From the NCBI GenBank assembly GCA_029559035.1, contig JAKQCT010000074.1:1-64000 (forward strand): DNA of 64,000 bases. Reading direction: 5' to 3'. Under the pieces are notes generated by a model that saw nothing but the letters and a program-made list of their open reading frames with translations, did no database searches and had not been told where the DNA came from. The stretch is from Acidobacteriota bacterium. Lineage in GTDB: Bacteria; Acidobacteriota; UBA4820. The stretch's first letter is position 1. Each line of letters begins with the position of its first letter. The translations under genes and the position numbers were made by a program. Shown piece after piece: positions 53,196-60,650 of the stretch.

Positions 53196-55724
53196 TCAGT
53201 CTTTGGACCTGATGTACTCGACCACCGCCCCGCACCTTATGGAGCCGTCCTTCGGAAGTTCGCTGTAAGCGCCCTCGGCGGCCTGCCCAGGCTCTTCCTG
53301 AGGATCGACCTCGACGGTCCTCGCCTCGCCGTTCCAGGTGATCTGGAGCTGCTCCCTTCCCGTCCTCGAAAGGACCGACGGATGGAGCGAGATGAGCGCG
53401 TCCAGGTCGTCAGGCGGGATGTCCAGCCTGCCTCCCTTGAAATGGTACTGCTGCATGAAATAGGGCAGCCTTAGCCTCTCGTGCGCTTCCGCGCTGCATA
53501 CCATCTGGGGCTCCCTGCCTTTTATGAATGGTTCCTCCACCATGCTCCTGCAGGGAGAGTCCATTCCCGCCCTCATGCCCGTGTCGGCGCACACGGGAAG
53601 ATAGATTATGTTCCTGGGCACCTGCCAGTTCGCGCTCTCCTGGCCCGCCGCGGCCACCTCCATGTACTTCCTCCAGATTGGCAGCGCTGTTCTGGATCCC
53701 GTCTCCATCGAGCCCAGGGATTTGTGGTCGTCCCTTCCCGTCCAGACCCCCGTCACGATGTTCGGATTGAACCCCATGAACCACGCGTCGGTGTAGTCGT
53801 CCGTCGTGCCGGTCTTCCCCGCGAAGAATCCCTTCATGTCCGAGCAGCTCCCGGCGGTTCCCCTCTTCACCACCCCTTTCATCGCGTCCACCAGGATGTA
53901 AGCCACCTCTGGTTCCAGGACCGGTTCGTAAACGGCCCTGTGTTCCTCTATCGTGTTGCCGTTCCTGTCCTCTATTTTCTGGATGTAGTAGGGGCTTATG
54001 TAGACGCCGTTGTTCGCGAACGCTCCGTAGGCTCCTGTAAGTTCCCACAGCGTTATCTCGAAGGCGCCGAGCCCCATGGACGGGTAAGGCTTCAGGTCGG
54101 CCGTGATGTGCAGTTTCCTCATCAGCTCGATGACCCTTGAGTAGCCCGTTCGGTTAAGGACCCGGACCGCGCAGATGTTTACCGAATGTTCTATGGCGCG
54201 CCTCAGCGTTATCGTTCCCCTGAACCCCTTGTCGAAATCGCGGGGCATGTACCCCTGGCTGCAGAGGGCGCCCGGGCTCTCCGACCCATACAGGAACAGG
54301 GTGGGCTGGTCGATCACGGTGTCGGAGACGTTGTAGTGATCCCTGAACGCGGTGGCGTAAATGAGAGGCTTGACGGCCGAACCGGTCTGCCTCTTCGCCT
54401 GCATGACCCTGTTGAACATCGTCGTCTCGAAATCTGAACCGCCCACGAGCGCGGCGATCTCCCCCGTTTTCGCGTTCATGGAGAGGAGCGCCGCCTGCGC
54501 TTCCGAAGGATCGTCAAGCTGAAGTTCCAATGGATTGAGGCTCGCCACATTGACGAGGATCCTGTCGCCCTCCTTGAAAACGATCCCGGGAGTCACGCTC
54601 GGGTACCATTTGAAATTCTGTTTAACCATATCGTATGTTCCGCCGCCCAGGGAGACAGTCAGCTCTGACGGGCCCGCGCCCACAACCGTCGCCCAGTAAC
54701 TCTCCCCGGCCCTGAGGTCGTCATCCTGATGTTCGGCGGGAGCGCCTTCCCCTCTTTTCGGCCCCCTGTAAGGACGCCTGTGCTGATAATCGCTCAGGCC
54801 GCTTCTTACCGCGCGGGCGGCGACTGCCTGCAGCCTCGCATCGATCGTGGTGTGCACTTTCAGGCCTTTTTCATATATTTGCGTCTCCCCGTATTTCCCC
54901 TCGAGGTAGATCCTTATCCGTTCCGACGCGTATGCGCCCGTTCCTTTTTCCACTTTGCTCTCGGCAAGGACCACTTTCCTTGCGGCGAGCTCTTCGTAAC
55001 GATCCCGCGAAAGCTTTCCGGTCTTCTGCATCCTTAGAAGGACCCAATCGCGCCTCTCTTTGGCGCGTTCGGGATTCTTCCTCGGCGACCAATGGGTAGG
55101 TCTCTGGATCAGGCCGGCGAGCAGGGCCGCCTCCTCGACGTTCAGCTGGATCGCCTTCTTGCCGAAATAGAACCTCGCGGCGGATTCGACCCCGTAGTGG
55201 CCGTGGCCGAAGCAGACCTTGTTCGCGTACATCTCGAGGATCTGCTGTTTGGAATAGTGCCTTTCAATGTTGAGGGCCAGGATCATCTCCTTCAGCTTCC
55301 TCGTGAAGGTTTTTTCCGGCGTGAGGAAATACTGCCTCGCGAGTTGCATGGTAAGGGTCGAGCCGCCCTGTCCGGCCTTTCTCTCGAGAAGGTCCCTGAG
55401 GACAGCCCTCATAATGCCCCTCATCGAAATTCCGTGATGTTTGTAGAAATTGGCGTCCTCGACGGCGATGAGCGCCTCAAAGAAAACGGGGCTTATCTCC
55501 GTGTAGGGGACGAGTATCCTTTTCTCCGCGCCGTATTCCTGGAGAAGGGTCCCGTCCTTGGCGTAGACCTTTGTGGTTTCCATCGGCTGGCTGAAGGCCA
55601 GGCTGTTCACCTCGGGGATCCCCCTGGTCATGAAAAAGGCGGACACCGCTCCAGCGATCAACCCCGCGACAAGCAGCACCGCGGCTGCCGCCGCGAGGAT
55701 GGAACCCTTTTCTTTACGGCCCAT
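53196..55724 (-). CDS. mrcA: Penicillin-binding protein 1A
   Basis: 842 residues, class A PBP. A membrane helix (about 8-30) is followed by the glycosyltransferase domain (about 50-230) with VEDANFYKHHGI and QGGSTLTMQLARQ, an OB-like insert, and the transpeptidase domain with SxxK in RQTGSAVKPLIYA, SVN in EHSVNIC and KTG in FAGKTGTTDDY. All catalytic residues are in place. The start overlaps the stop of the CNB-fold gene by 11 bases, so the two are translationally coupled, an unusual pairing. Confidence 0.96.
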   Translation of the reverse strand: MGRKEKGSILAAAAAVLLVAGLIAGAVSAFFMTRGIPEVNSLAFSQPMETTKVYAKDGTLLQEYGAEKRILVPYTEISPVFFEALIAVEDANFYKHHGISMRGIMRAVLRDLLERKAGQGGSTLTMQLARQYFLTPEKTFTRKLKEMILALNIERHYSKQQILEMYANKVCFGHGHYGVESAARFYFGKKAIQLNVEEAALLAGLIQRPTHWSPRKNPERAKERRDWVLLRMQKTGKLSRDRYEELAARKVVLAESKVEKGTGAYASERIRIYLEGKYGETQIYEKGLKVHTTIDARLQAVAARAVRSGLSDYQHRRPYRGPKRGEGAPAEHQDDDLRAGESYWATVVGAGPSELTVSLGGGTYDMVKQNFKWYPSVTPGIVFKEGDRILVNVASLNPLELQLDDPSEAQAALLSMNAKTGEIAALVGGSDFETTMFNRVMQAKRQTGSAVKPLIYATAFRDHYNVSDTVIDQPTLFLYGSESPGALCSQGYMPRDFDKGFRGTITLRRAIEHSVNICAVRVLNRTGYSRVIELMRKLHITADLKPYPSMGLGAFEITLWELTGAYGAFANNGVYISPYYIQKIEDRNGNTIEEHRAVYEPVLEPEVAYILVDAMKGVVKRGTAGSCSDMKGFFAGKTGTTDDYTDAWFMGFNPNIVTGVWTGRDDHKSLGSMETGSRTALPIWRKYMEVAAAGQESANWQVPRNIIYLPVCADTGMRAGMDSPCRSMVEEPFIKGREPQMVCSAEAHERLRLPYFMQQYHFKGGRLDIPPDDLDALISLHPSVLSRTGREQLQITWNGEARTVEVDPQEEPGQAAEGAYSELPKDGSIRCGAVVEYIRSKD

Positions 55725-56223
55725 ATTTTTTATAGAACTCCATGAACTGCGGGTTTTCGCACAGTGCCTGGTTGAGGGAGAATATGTCCTGGAGCTGGTT
55801 GGTCGTTCTTCTCAGCCTCCTGCAAAGCTCGAAACCGAGGTTCCTCCAGATAATGGAACCGATCAGCGGAGATTCGTCGAGGATCGAGAGGAATACGTCC
55901 CTCTCGATCGCCAGCACCACGACCTTCGACACGGTTTCCACCGTCGCGCTTGCCGGCCCGCCGTCTATGACCCCCAATTCTCCGAATATGTGGGGAGGGC
56001 CGAAGGTGGCGATGGTTATCTCCCTGCCAGCTATGTTGCGCACAACCTTTACTTCTCCCTCCTGCAGGAGGTAAAGCTTGGGAACGCTGTATCCTTCGAC
56101 CAGTATCTGGCTTCCGACCGGATGCTTCTCCATCGAGAAGGCGCCCATCAGCTTGGCGAACTCGTCAGCCTCCAGGTCCTGGAAAAGATAAATGTCGTGA
56201 GGTTTCTGTTCTTCCGCCGCCAT
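55714..56223 (-). CDS. Cyclic-nucleotide-binding-fold protein coupled to PBP1A
   Basis: 169 residues with one CNB/CRP N-terminal domain (about 12-125) and a helical tail, no HTH domain. The phosphate-binding cassette reads FGELGVIDGGPASATVE (80-96): the Glu (E82) is kept but the Arg that contacts the cyclic phosphate in CRP is Ala91. It may therefore bind another ligand or none. It is the first gene of the minus operon with PBP1A, AmrS, ExbD and TonB. I infer a regulatory link to wall synthesis. Confidence 0.88.
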   Translation of the reverse strand: MAAEEQKPHDIYLFQDLEADEFAKLMGAFSMEKHPVGSQILVEGYSVPKLYLLQEGEVKVVRNIAGREITIATFGPPHIFGELGVIDGGPASATVETVSKVVVLAIERDVFLSILDESPLIGSIIWRNLGFELCRRLRRTTNQLQDIFSLNQALCENPQFMEFYKKYGP

Positions 56224-56315
56224 AGCGAACCTCCTAACTGGAAATGTTATCCGTTTTCACGAGGTTAGTCAACAAAAGCGGGGAACAGCGAGAAGCCCTG
56301 GACCGCTTCATGTCG

Positions 56316-56321
56316 TATAAT
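56316..56321 (+). promoter_or_regulatory. TATAAT box six bases before the DUF1848 start
   Basis: A perfect -10 hexamer is followed by six bases and the ATG at 56328. No Shine-Dalgarno site is seen and the -35 region is weak. The spacing matches that at aroDE and suggests a leaderless transcript. Confidence 0.4.
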
Positions 56322-56327
56322 GACTGC

Positions 56328-57143
56328 ATGATAATAAGCGTGAGCAGGCGGACCGACATATTGCGCTTTCACGGCGAATGGTTCGGGAAAGCCGTGCGGC
56401 GGGGCTTTACCAAGGTGGTCAATCCCTGCAATCCGAAGCAGACGAGGATGGTCTCGCTCGAAAAGGAAGATGCCGAAGCCTTCGTTTTCTGGACGAGAGA
56501 CCCCCGCCCCTCGCTGGGCATCATGAAACGGCTGGACAAGGCGGGTTATCCTTTCTGCATGATGATCTCCTTCACCAACTATCCGGAGGCACTGGAGAGC
56601 GACGTGCCGGAATTGGAGACCGCGCTCAGTATCTTCAGGGAAGCGAACGGAACTTTCGGCTCCGAAAGGGTGATCCTGAGATACGATCCCATACTCTTGT
56701 CGAACTTCACGACGCCCGAATTCCACCTCAAGAACTTCGAGCTCATATGCACGACCTTCTCCCCTTTCACCAGAAGGATCATCACCAGCCTGTTCGACCC
56801 GTACAAGTTCGCGATCAAGAGGCTGGTAAAGGTCGAAAAGTTCGAGTTCCTTGAACCACGCGACGAAGAGATCATAGAACTTCTTTCCAGGATGAAGGGG
56901 ATCGCCGAAGGAAGTTCGCTGGAACTGCGAAGCTGCTGCGAAGGTGAGATCTTCGGCAAGGCCGGGATAAAAAAAGGCGCGTGCATAGACGTCGATCTGC
57001 TCAACAGCCTTTTCTGCCTGGATCTGCGATACGAGAAAGACAGGAGCCAGCGCGAAAACTGCCTCTGCTCGAAGAGCGTCGATATCGGCAGCTACGACAC
57101 TTGCCCCGCCGGCTGCGCATACTGTTACGCAAACAGAAGATGA
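56328..57143 (+). CDS. DUF1848 family protein
   Basis: 271 residues. The family start MIISVSRRTDI, NPCNPKQTRMVSLEKED, FVFWTRDPRP, the ERVILRYDPI block and the Cys-rich C-terminus (CLCSKSVDIGSYDTCPAGC ending CYANRR) identify DUF1848. The clustered Cys residues suggest an iron-sulfur or zinc site; some workers group the family with radical-SAM-like enzymes, but the activity is unknown. The upstream in-frame ATGs at 56244 and 56310 lie before the conserved start and are ignored. Confidence 0.88.
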   Translation: MIISVSRRTDILRFHGEWFGKAVRRGFTKVVNPCNPKQTRMVSLEKEDAEAFVFWTRDPRPSLGIMKRLDKAGYPFCMMISFTNYPEALESDVPELETALSIFREANGTFGSERVILRYDPILLSNFTTPEFHLKNFELICTTFSPFTRRIITSLFDPYKFAIKRLVKVEKFEFLEPRDEEIIELLSRMKGIAEGSSLELRSCCEGEIFGKAGIKKGACIDVDLLNSLFCLDLRYEKDRSQRENCLCSKSVDIGSYDTCPAGCAYCYANRR

Positions 57144-57147
57144 TCAA

Positions 57148-57239
57148 AGCTGAAGGCTTGAGGCGGAAGCGCTGAAGATTAACAGGGAGGGAAATCCCAC
57201 ATTTTTTCACTTTTCATTTTTCAATCTTCAATTTTCAAT
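57148..57239 (+). repeat. GCTGAAG array with AT-rich tail, copy 2
   Basis: Degenerate GCTGAAG/GCGGAAG heptads (57148-57178) lead into an AT-rich tail (57181-57239) with repeated TTTTCA and CAATCTTCA units. The same two-part layout occurs at 26347-26422. Confidence 0.6.
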
Positions 57240-57306
57240 TGATGAGAAGCTTTGGCGCTGACCGCTCCAAAAGCTCATTCATCACTTATCACACCGTGCG
57301 GCACTC

Positions 57307-57867
57307 CTATTTCAGCGAGCTCTGTTTCTTCATTCCCGGAATGTAGCCTTCCTTCACCTGCCTCACATCTTCGATCGTGTAGAAGCCCGTCGGGTTGTTA
57401 ATCTTCAGCGTCCTGATGAAATCGGCCGCCTGCCCTCTCCTGATAGTCGAAAAGATCATCCTGACGGGTCCTTCAACCCCCAAGGCGTCGACCGAGGTAA
57501 GCCTGTATCCCTTTTCTTTAAGTATCCTCACCGACTCGTCGGAGTTTTTTTGAAACACTACGCGAACCATGACGAATCCGATAGAAAGCCTCTTCTCTAT
57601 GAACAGCCCGACCACGTTGCCCGTGGCGAACCCCGCCGCGAAGACGACATAGTAGAAGACGTTGTCCATCTGGCCCATGATCTGCCTGATGGCCAGAAGC
57701 CAGATGAACGACTCGAAGATCGCGCAGACGAAGGTCAGCAAGATGAAACCCTTCGTGGCGAATATGATCCGCATGATCCCCAGCGACTGGTCGAAGATCC
57801 TCGCGCAGAAGATCAGCAGAGGCAGTATCACGTACCCGAAAAGGTCCGTATTTTCAAAGAGGTTCAT
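57307..57867 (-). CDS. UPF0316 membrane protein (DUF5698/DUF2179)
   Basis: 186 residues with three membrane helices (about 10-30, 40-60 and 66-88) including FCARIFDQSLGIMRIIFATKG, typical of UPF0316, and a C-terminal DUF2179 alpha/beta domain (about 100-175) with FSTIRRGQAADFIRTL and GFYTIEDVRQVKEG. Family members are thought to be small inner-membrane proteins of unknown role; DUF2179 is found at the end of YitT-type proteins. The gene stands alone. Confidence 0.9.
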   Translation of the reverse strand: MNLFENTDLFGYVILPLLIFCARIFDQSLGIMRIIFATKGFILLTFVCAIFESFIWLLAIRQIMGQMDNVFYYVVFAAGFATGNVVGLFIEKRLSIGFVMVRVVFQKNSDESVRILKEKGYRLTSVDALGVEGPVRMIFSTIRRGQAADFIRTLKINNPTGFYTIEDVRQVKEGYIPGMKKQSSLK

Positions 57868-57931
57868 TTAACTATTCTCCTCCACGGCAGAACTCCAAGT
57901 TTTAACCACGGTGCCAGGCAGTATGACTTTT

Positions 57932-58663
57932 TTATCTTTCTTTCAACTCAACCTCACGGATTCTTTCTTTATAATCTTTGCTTATATCATTATCGTTGAT
58001 AACCGACCACGAAAACCCAGGCATGGAATCACTGTCGGCGAACCCCCAATAAATTTGACCTTCCTCAGGAAAGCGTCCGTGAGTTTTAGAGCCTATCCGG
58101 AAATAAGAAATAGCCGCGACGGTTGCTGTCGGATGAGAATGGCGAGGAAGCGAACGAAGGCCGATGTCTGGCGCATCGGATGAGCGAGCTGACAAAGCCA
58201 GGCGCGCTGTCAGCCCCGTCCCGAAGGGCGCGGACGCCGGGCTTCGCATAACTGTGTTGTCCTCCTTTGAAAGGCAGACCAGCCTTACTTCAGTCGGCCG
58301 CCTTGTTCTGCTCGCCCGGCGTCTCGCGCGCGACTGTGTCCTATTTCCGGATAGGCTCTTAACCTTCCTAAGAAAAATATCCCCAACCTTGAATCCAAGC
58401 TTTTCCGCTTTGCCGCCCGGTTTGACTGACGCGACCGCAAAGCAGGTGACTTCGCGGTCGTATTCCGGCCAATGGATTTTTATTTCTCTTATCGTTAAAC
58501 CATATTCTTTCTGAACGCGGTCCCGATATTTAACAACTTGCCACCAATCATAAAATGGTGAATGGACTGGTTTATCTAGTATTGAATATGCCACTAGTAA
58601 CGCCAGTCCCAGGACGAACAATGCTATTAAGAATATTTTCGTGTCCAGCTTCTTTATCTCCAC
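57932..58663 (-). CDS. Membrane PDZ-like protein interrupted in frame by a MITE
   Basis: The frame runs 243 codons from a GTG at 58663. It has an N-terminal membrane helix (about 10-28) and a PDZ-like stretch (KPGGKAEKLGFKVGDIFLRKVK). The next 91 codons come from the 270-bp MITE and its 3-bp target duplication. They are Arg/Ser-rich and unrelated to the rest. Removing the insert restores KVKTHGRFPEEG without a frame change, giving a 152-residue ancestral protein. Whether the present gene makes a stable product is unknown. A start with no ribosome site and AT-rich flanks add doubt. Confidence 0.6.
   Translation of the reverse strand: MEIKKLDTKIFLIALFVLGLALLVAYSILDKPVHSPFYDWWQVVKYRDRVQKEYGLTIREIKIHWPEYDREVTCFAVASVKPGGKAEKLGFKVGDIFLRKVKSLSGNRTQSRARRRASRTRRPTEVRLVCLSKEDNTVMRSPASAPFGTGLTARLALSARSSDAPDIGLRSLPRHSHPTATVAAISYFRIGSKTHGRFPEEGQIYWGFADSDSMPGFSWSVINDNDISKDYKERIREVELKER
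58089..58358. mobile_element. 270-bp MITE with TTA target-site duplication
   Basis: The ends GAGCCTATCCGGAAATA (58089-58105) and their exact complement (58342-58358) form terminal inverted repeats; one more A/T pair outside extends the perfect match to 18 bp. Both ends are flanked by TTA (58086-58088 and 58359-58361), a 3-bp target duplication. The GAGCCT ends and TNA target resemble IS5-family (IS1031-like) elements. It has no transposase gene. It lies inside a PDZ-like gene. Confidence 0.9.
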
Positions 58664-58769
58664 ATGGTTATTTTACTGCATTTTATCTGATACCTTAAAA
58701 TCAAGATCAAAAGGATTTTTTATAAGTATGGCTACGCTTGAGACCGTTGCCCAGCAAACGAAGTGCGCT

Positions 58770-58908
58770 GACGCATAGACGCCGATGGGCCAGAGGCAAG
58801 GAAGGCGAGGGTTTCAAACCGGAGGCGTACTTGTGTACGTTGAGGATTTGAAAATCCCGAAGGCTGACACAGCATATGGCACGTCGCCGTCGGCGTATGG
58901 TCGATAAG
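58770..58908 (+). repeat. Structured dispersed repeat, copy 2 (about 140 bp)
   Basis: The first 34 bases match 772-805 with two differences. The rest forms a long imperfect hairpin centred on CGTACTTGTGTACG (near 58827-58840), with GGGTTTCAAACC pairing against GGATTTGAAAATCC. It lies between the PDZ-like gene and gltX. Confidence 0.65.
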
Positions 58909-58928
58909 GGGGGGATGGATACTTATTG

Positions 58929-59055
58929 GCAAATGTCGGGAGGAAAGACACAGGCTTTCAACTAGCAAAGACCGGACTCTGAGAAAGCTTGCTTTTGAAA
59001 GAGACCGGGATTTGCAGAGAAAATGCAAACGCATTTTCAACCCGACATTTGCGAT
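58929..59055. repeat. Structured repeat with 12-bp terminal inverted repeats
   Basis: GCAAATGTCGGG (58929-58940) is repeated exactly in inverse at 59041-59052. The inner part (58981-59055) aligns with 30383-30458. A hairpin GAAAATGC/GCATTTTC lies near the right end. Size and structure fit a small non-autonomous element. Confidence 0.65.
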
Positions 59056-59063
59056 GTTTGAGC

Positions 59064-59115
59064 AATGAAGATCGCTTCGTCTGAATTCATTTGAAGAAAG
59101 CCTCGCAATGACGCG
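59064..59115 (-). repeat. REP-like TCATTGCGAGG element
   Basis: On the minus strand the order GCGTCATTGCGAGG, a short spacer, then GACGAAGCGATCTTC matches a REP-like unit that is widespread in bacterial intergenic DNA. It lies just after the gltX stop. The 474-base gap 58664-59137 holds only this and the two preceding repeats. Confidence 0.6.
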
Positions 59116-59137
59116 AAGCGTCGGACCGCACGAATTG

Positions 59138-60643
59138 CTAGATCTTGTATCCCTGCTCCCTAAGATAGGCCACGAACTTCCAGGCGCGCTTCGACGGGCT
59201 CATTATCTTCGACGGCAGGCCGAGCCTTGAGCCCAGTTCCATCACGGGAACGAGCAGGTCGAGGTCCGGCCCCGAAGCCGCCCCGGTCACGCAGAGCCTC
59301 AGAGGATGGTAGAGGTTTTTCCCCTTCACCTTCAGCTCGTTCTTGATCACGTTTATCAGCTCTAGGTAACTCTCTCTCGTCGTAAGGTCGTGACTCTCCG
59401 CCTTCTCCGCAAACGCGAGGACGACCCTCAGAGCGTCGTCCGATTCAAGCATCGCCTTCGATTCATCGTCCATGGATGACGGATCGAACGAGAATACAGA
59501 CGCCGCGGCTTCGACCGCCTCCGGAAGAAGATGTATCCGTTTCTGAACAAGCTCCGCAAGCTTGAGGAGCCAGCCGTCGTAATCAGCGCCCTGCGACTTC
59601 TTCGGAAGCAGTCCCTTATCAGCAAAGTAAGGAGATATCTTTTCCGCGAATCGGTTCGACGGCATCGCCATGATGTGTTCCTTGTTCAGGTGCCTGAACT
59701 TGTTCTCGTCATAGACGGCAGCTGACTTGTTGACTCTTCCGATGTCGAAACGCTGTTTCAACTCCTCGGGCGTCAGCACTTCCTTCTCCTCGGCATCCGA
59801 CCAGCCGAGGAGGGCAAGCCCGTTGAGCAGGCCCTCGGGAAGGAACCCTTTTTCCCTGAAAGCCTGCAGAGAAACATCCCCGTGCCTCTTGGAGAGCTTG
59901 CCGCCGTCGGGCCCCAGGATCATCGAAAGATGCGCGAAATTCGGCTTCGAATAACCGAAGGCTTCATAGAGAAGTATCTGTTTCGGGGTGTTCGGAAGGT
60001 GGTCCTCCCCTCTTATCACGTCGCTCACTTCCATGAGCGAATCGTCTATCACCACCGCGAAATTGTATGTCGGCGAGAGGTCGGGCCTTACTATGATAAA
60101 GTCGCCGAACAGAGATGTGTGGATCGAGACGTCGCCCCTGATGAGATCCTTGAACTCGACGTTCCGGTCACCGGCCCTGAGCCTGAATGAAGGTTTGAGG
60201 CCCGCCGCCTCTTTCTCTTTTCTCTGATCTTCCGAGAGGTTCCTGCATGTTCCCGGGTAGATGTAGTTGTGCCCCCCGGCCCTCGCCTCCTCGCGCTGGC
60301 TGCTGAGCGTCTCCTGGGAACAATAACAGGGATAAGCTTTCCCTTCCTTGAGAAGCCTGTCGAGATGTTCCGCGTAGATATGGTAGCGCTCTGTCTGCCT
60401 GTAGGGTCCATGAGATCCTCCGGCCTCGGGGCCTTCGTCCCAGTCGATCCCCAGCCATCTGAGGTCGTCGATCACGCCCCTGATGCTCTCGTCGGTCGAG
60501 CGTTCCGCGTCGGTGTCCTCTATCCTAAGGATGAAGGCGCCGCCGTTCCTCCTCGCGTAAAGCCAGTTGTAGATGGCAGTCCTGACGTTGCCGAGATGGA
60601 GCTTTCCCGTGGGCGATGGGGCGAACCTTACTCTGAGGCTCAT
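59138..60643 (-). CDS. gltX: Glutamyl-tRNA synthetase
   Basis: 501 residues, class I synthetase. The HIGH motif is in APSPTGKLHLGNVRTA and the KMSKS motif is KLSKRHGDVS; LRIEDTDAERS is the usual glutamate-site block. The N-terminal half binds ATP and Glu and the C-terminal half the anticodon. Length is standard. The gene starts seven bases after the M1 aminopeptidase stop, so both are probably on one minus-strand transcript. Confidence 0.97.
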   Translation of the reverse strand: MSLRVRFAPSPTGKLHLGNVRTAIYNWLYARRNGGAFILRIEDTDAERSTDESIRGVIDDLRWLGIDWDEGPEAGGSHGPYRQTERYHIYAEHLDRLLKEGKAYPCYCSQETLSSQREEARAGGHNYIYPGTCRNLSEDQRKEKEAAGLKPSFRLRAGDRNVEFKDLIRGDVSIHTSLFGDFIIVRPDLSPTYNFAVVIDDSLMEVSDVIRGEDHLPNTPKQILLYEAFGYSKPNFAHLSMILGPDGGKLSKRHGDVSLQAFREKGFLPEGLLNGLALLGWSDAEEKEVLTPEELKQRFDIGRVNKSAAVYDENKFRHLNKEHIMAMPSNRFAEKISPYFADKGLLPKKSQGADYDGWLLKLAELVQKRIHLLPEAVEAAASVFSFDPSSMDDESKAMLESDDALRVVLAFAEKAESHDLTTRESYLELINVIKNELKVKGKNLYHPLRLCVTGAASGPDLDLLVPVMELGSRLGLPSKIMSPSKRAWKFVAYLREQGYKI

Positions 60644-60650
60644 GGGGTTA

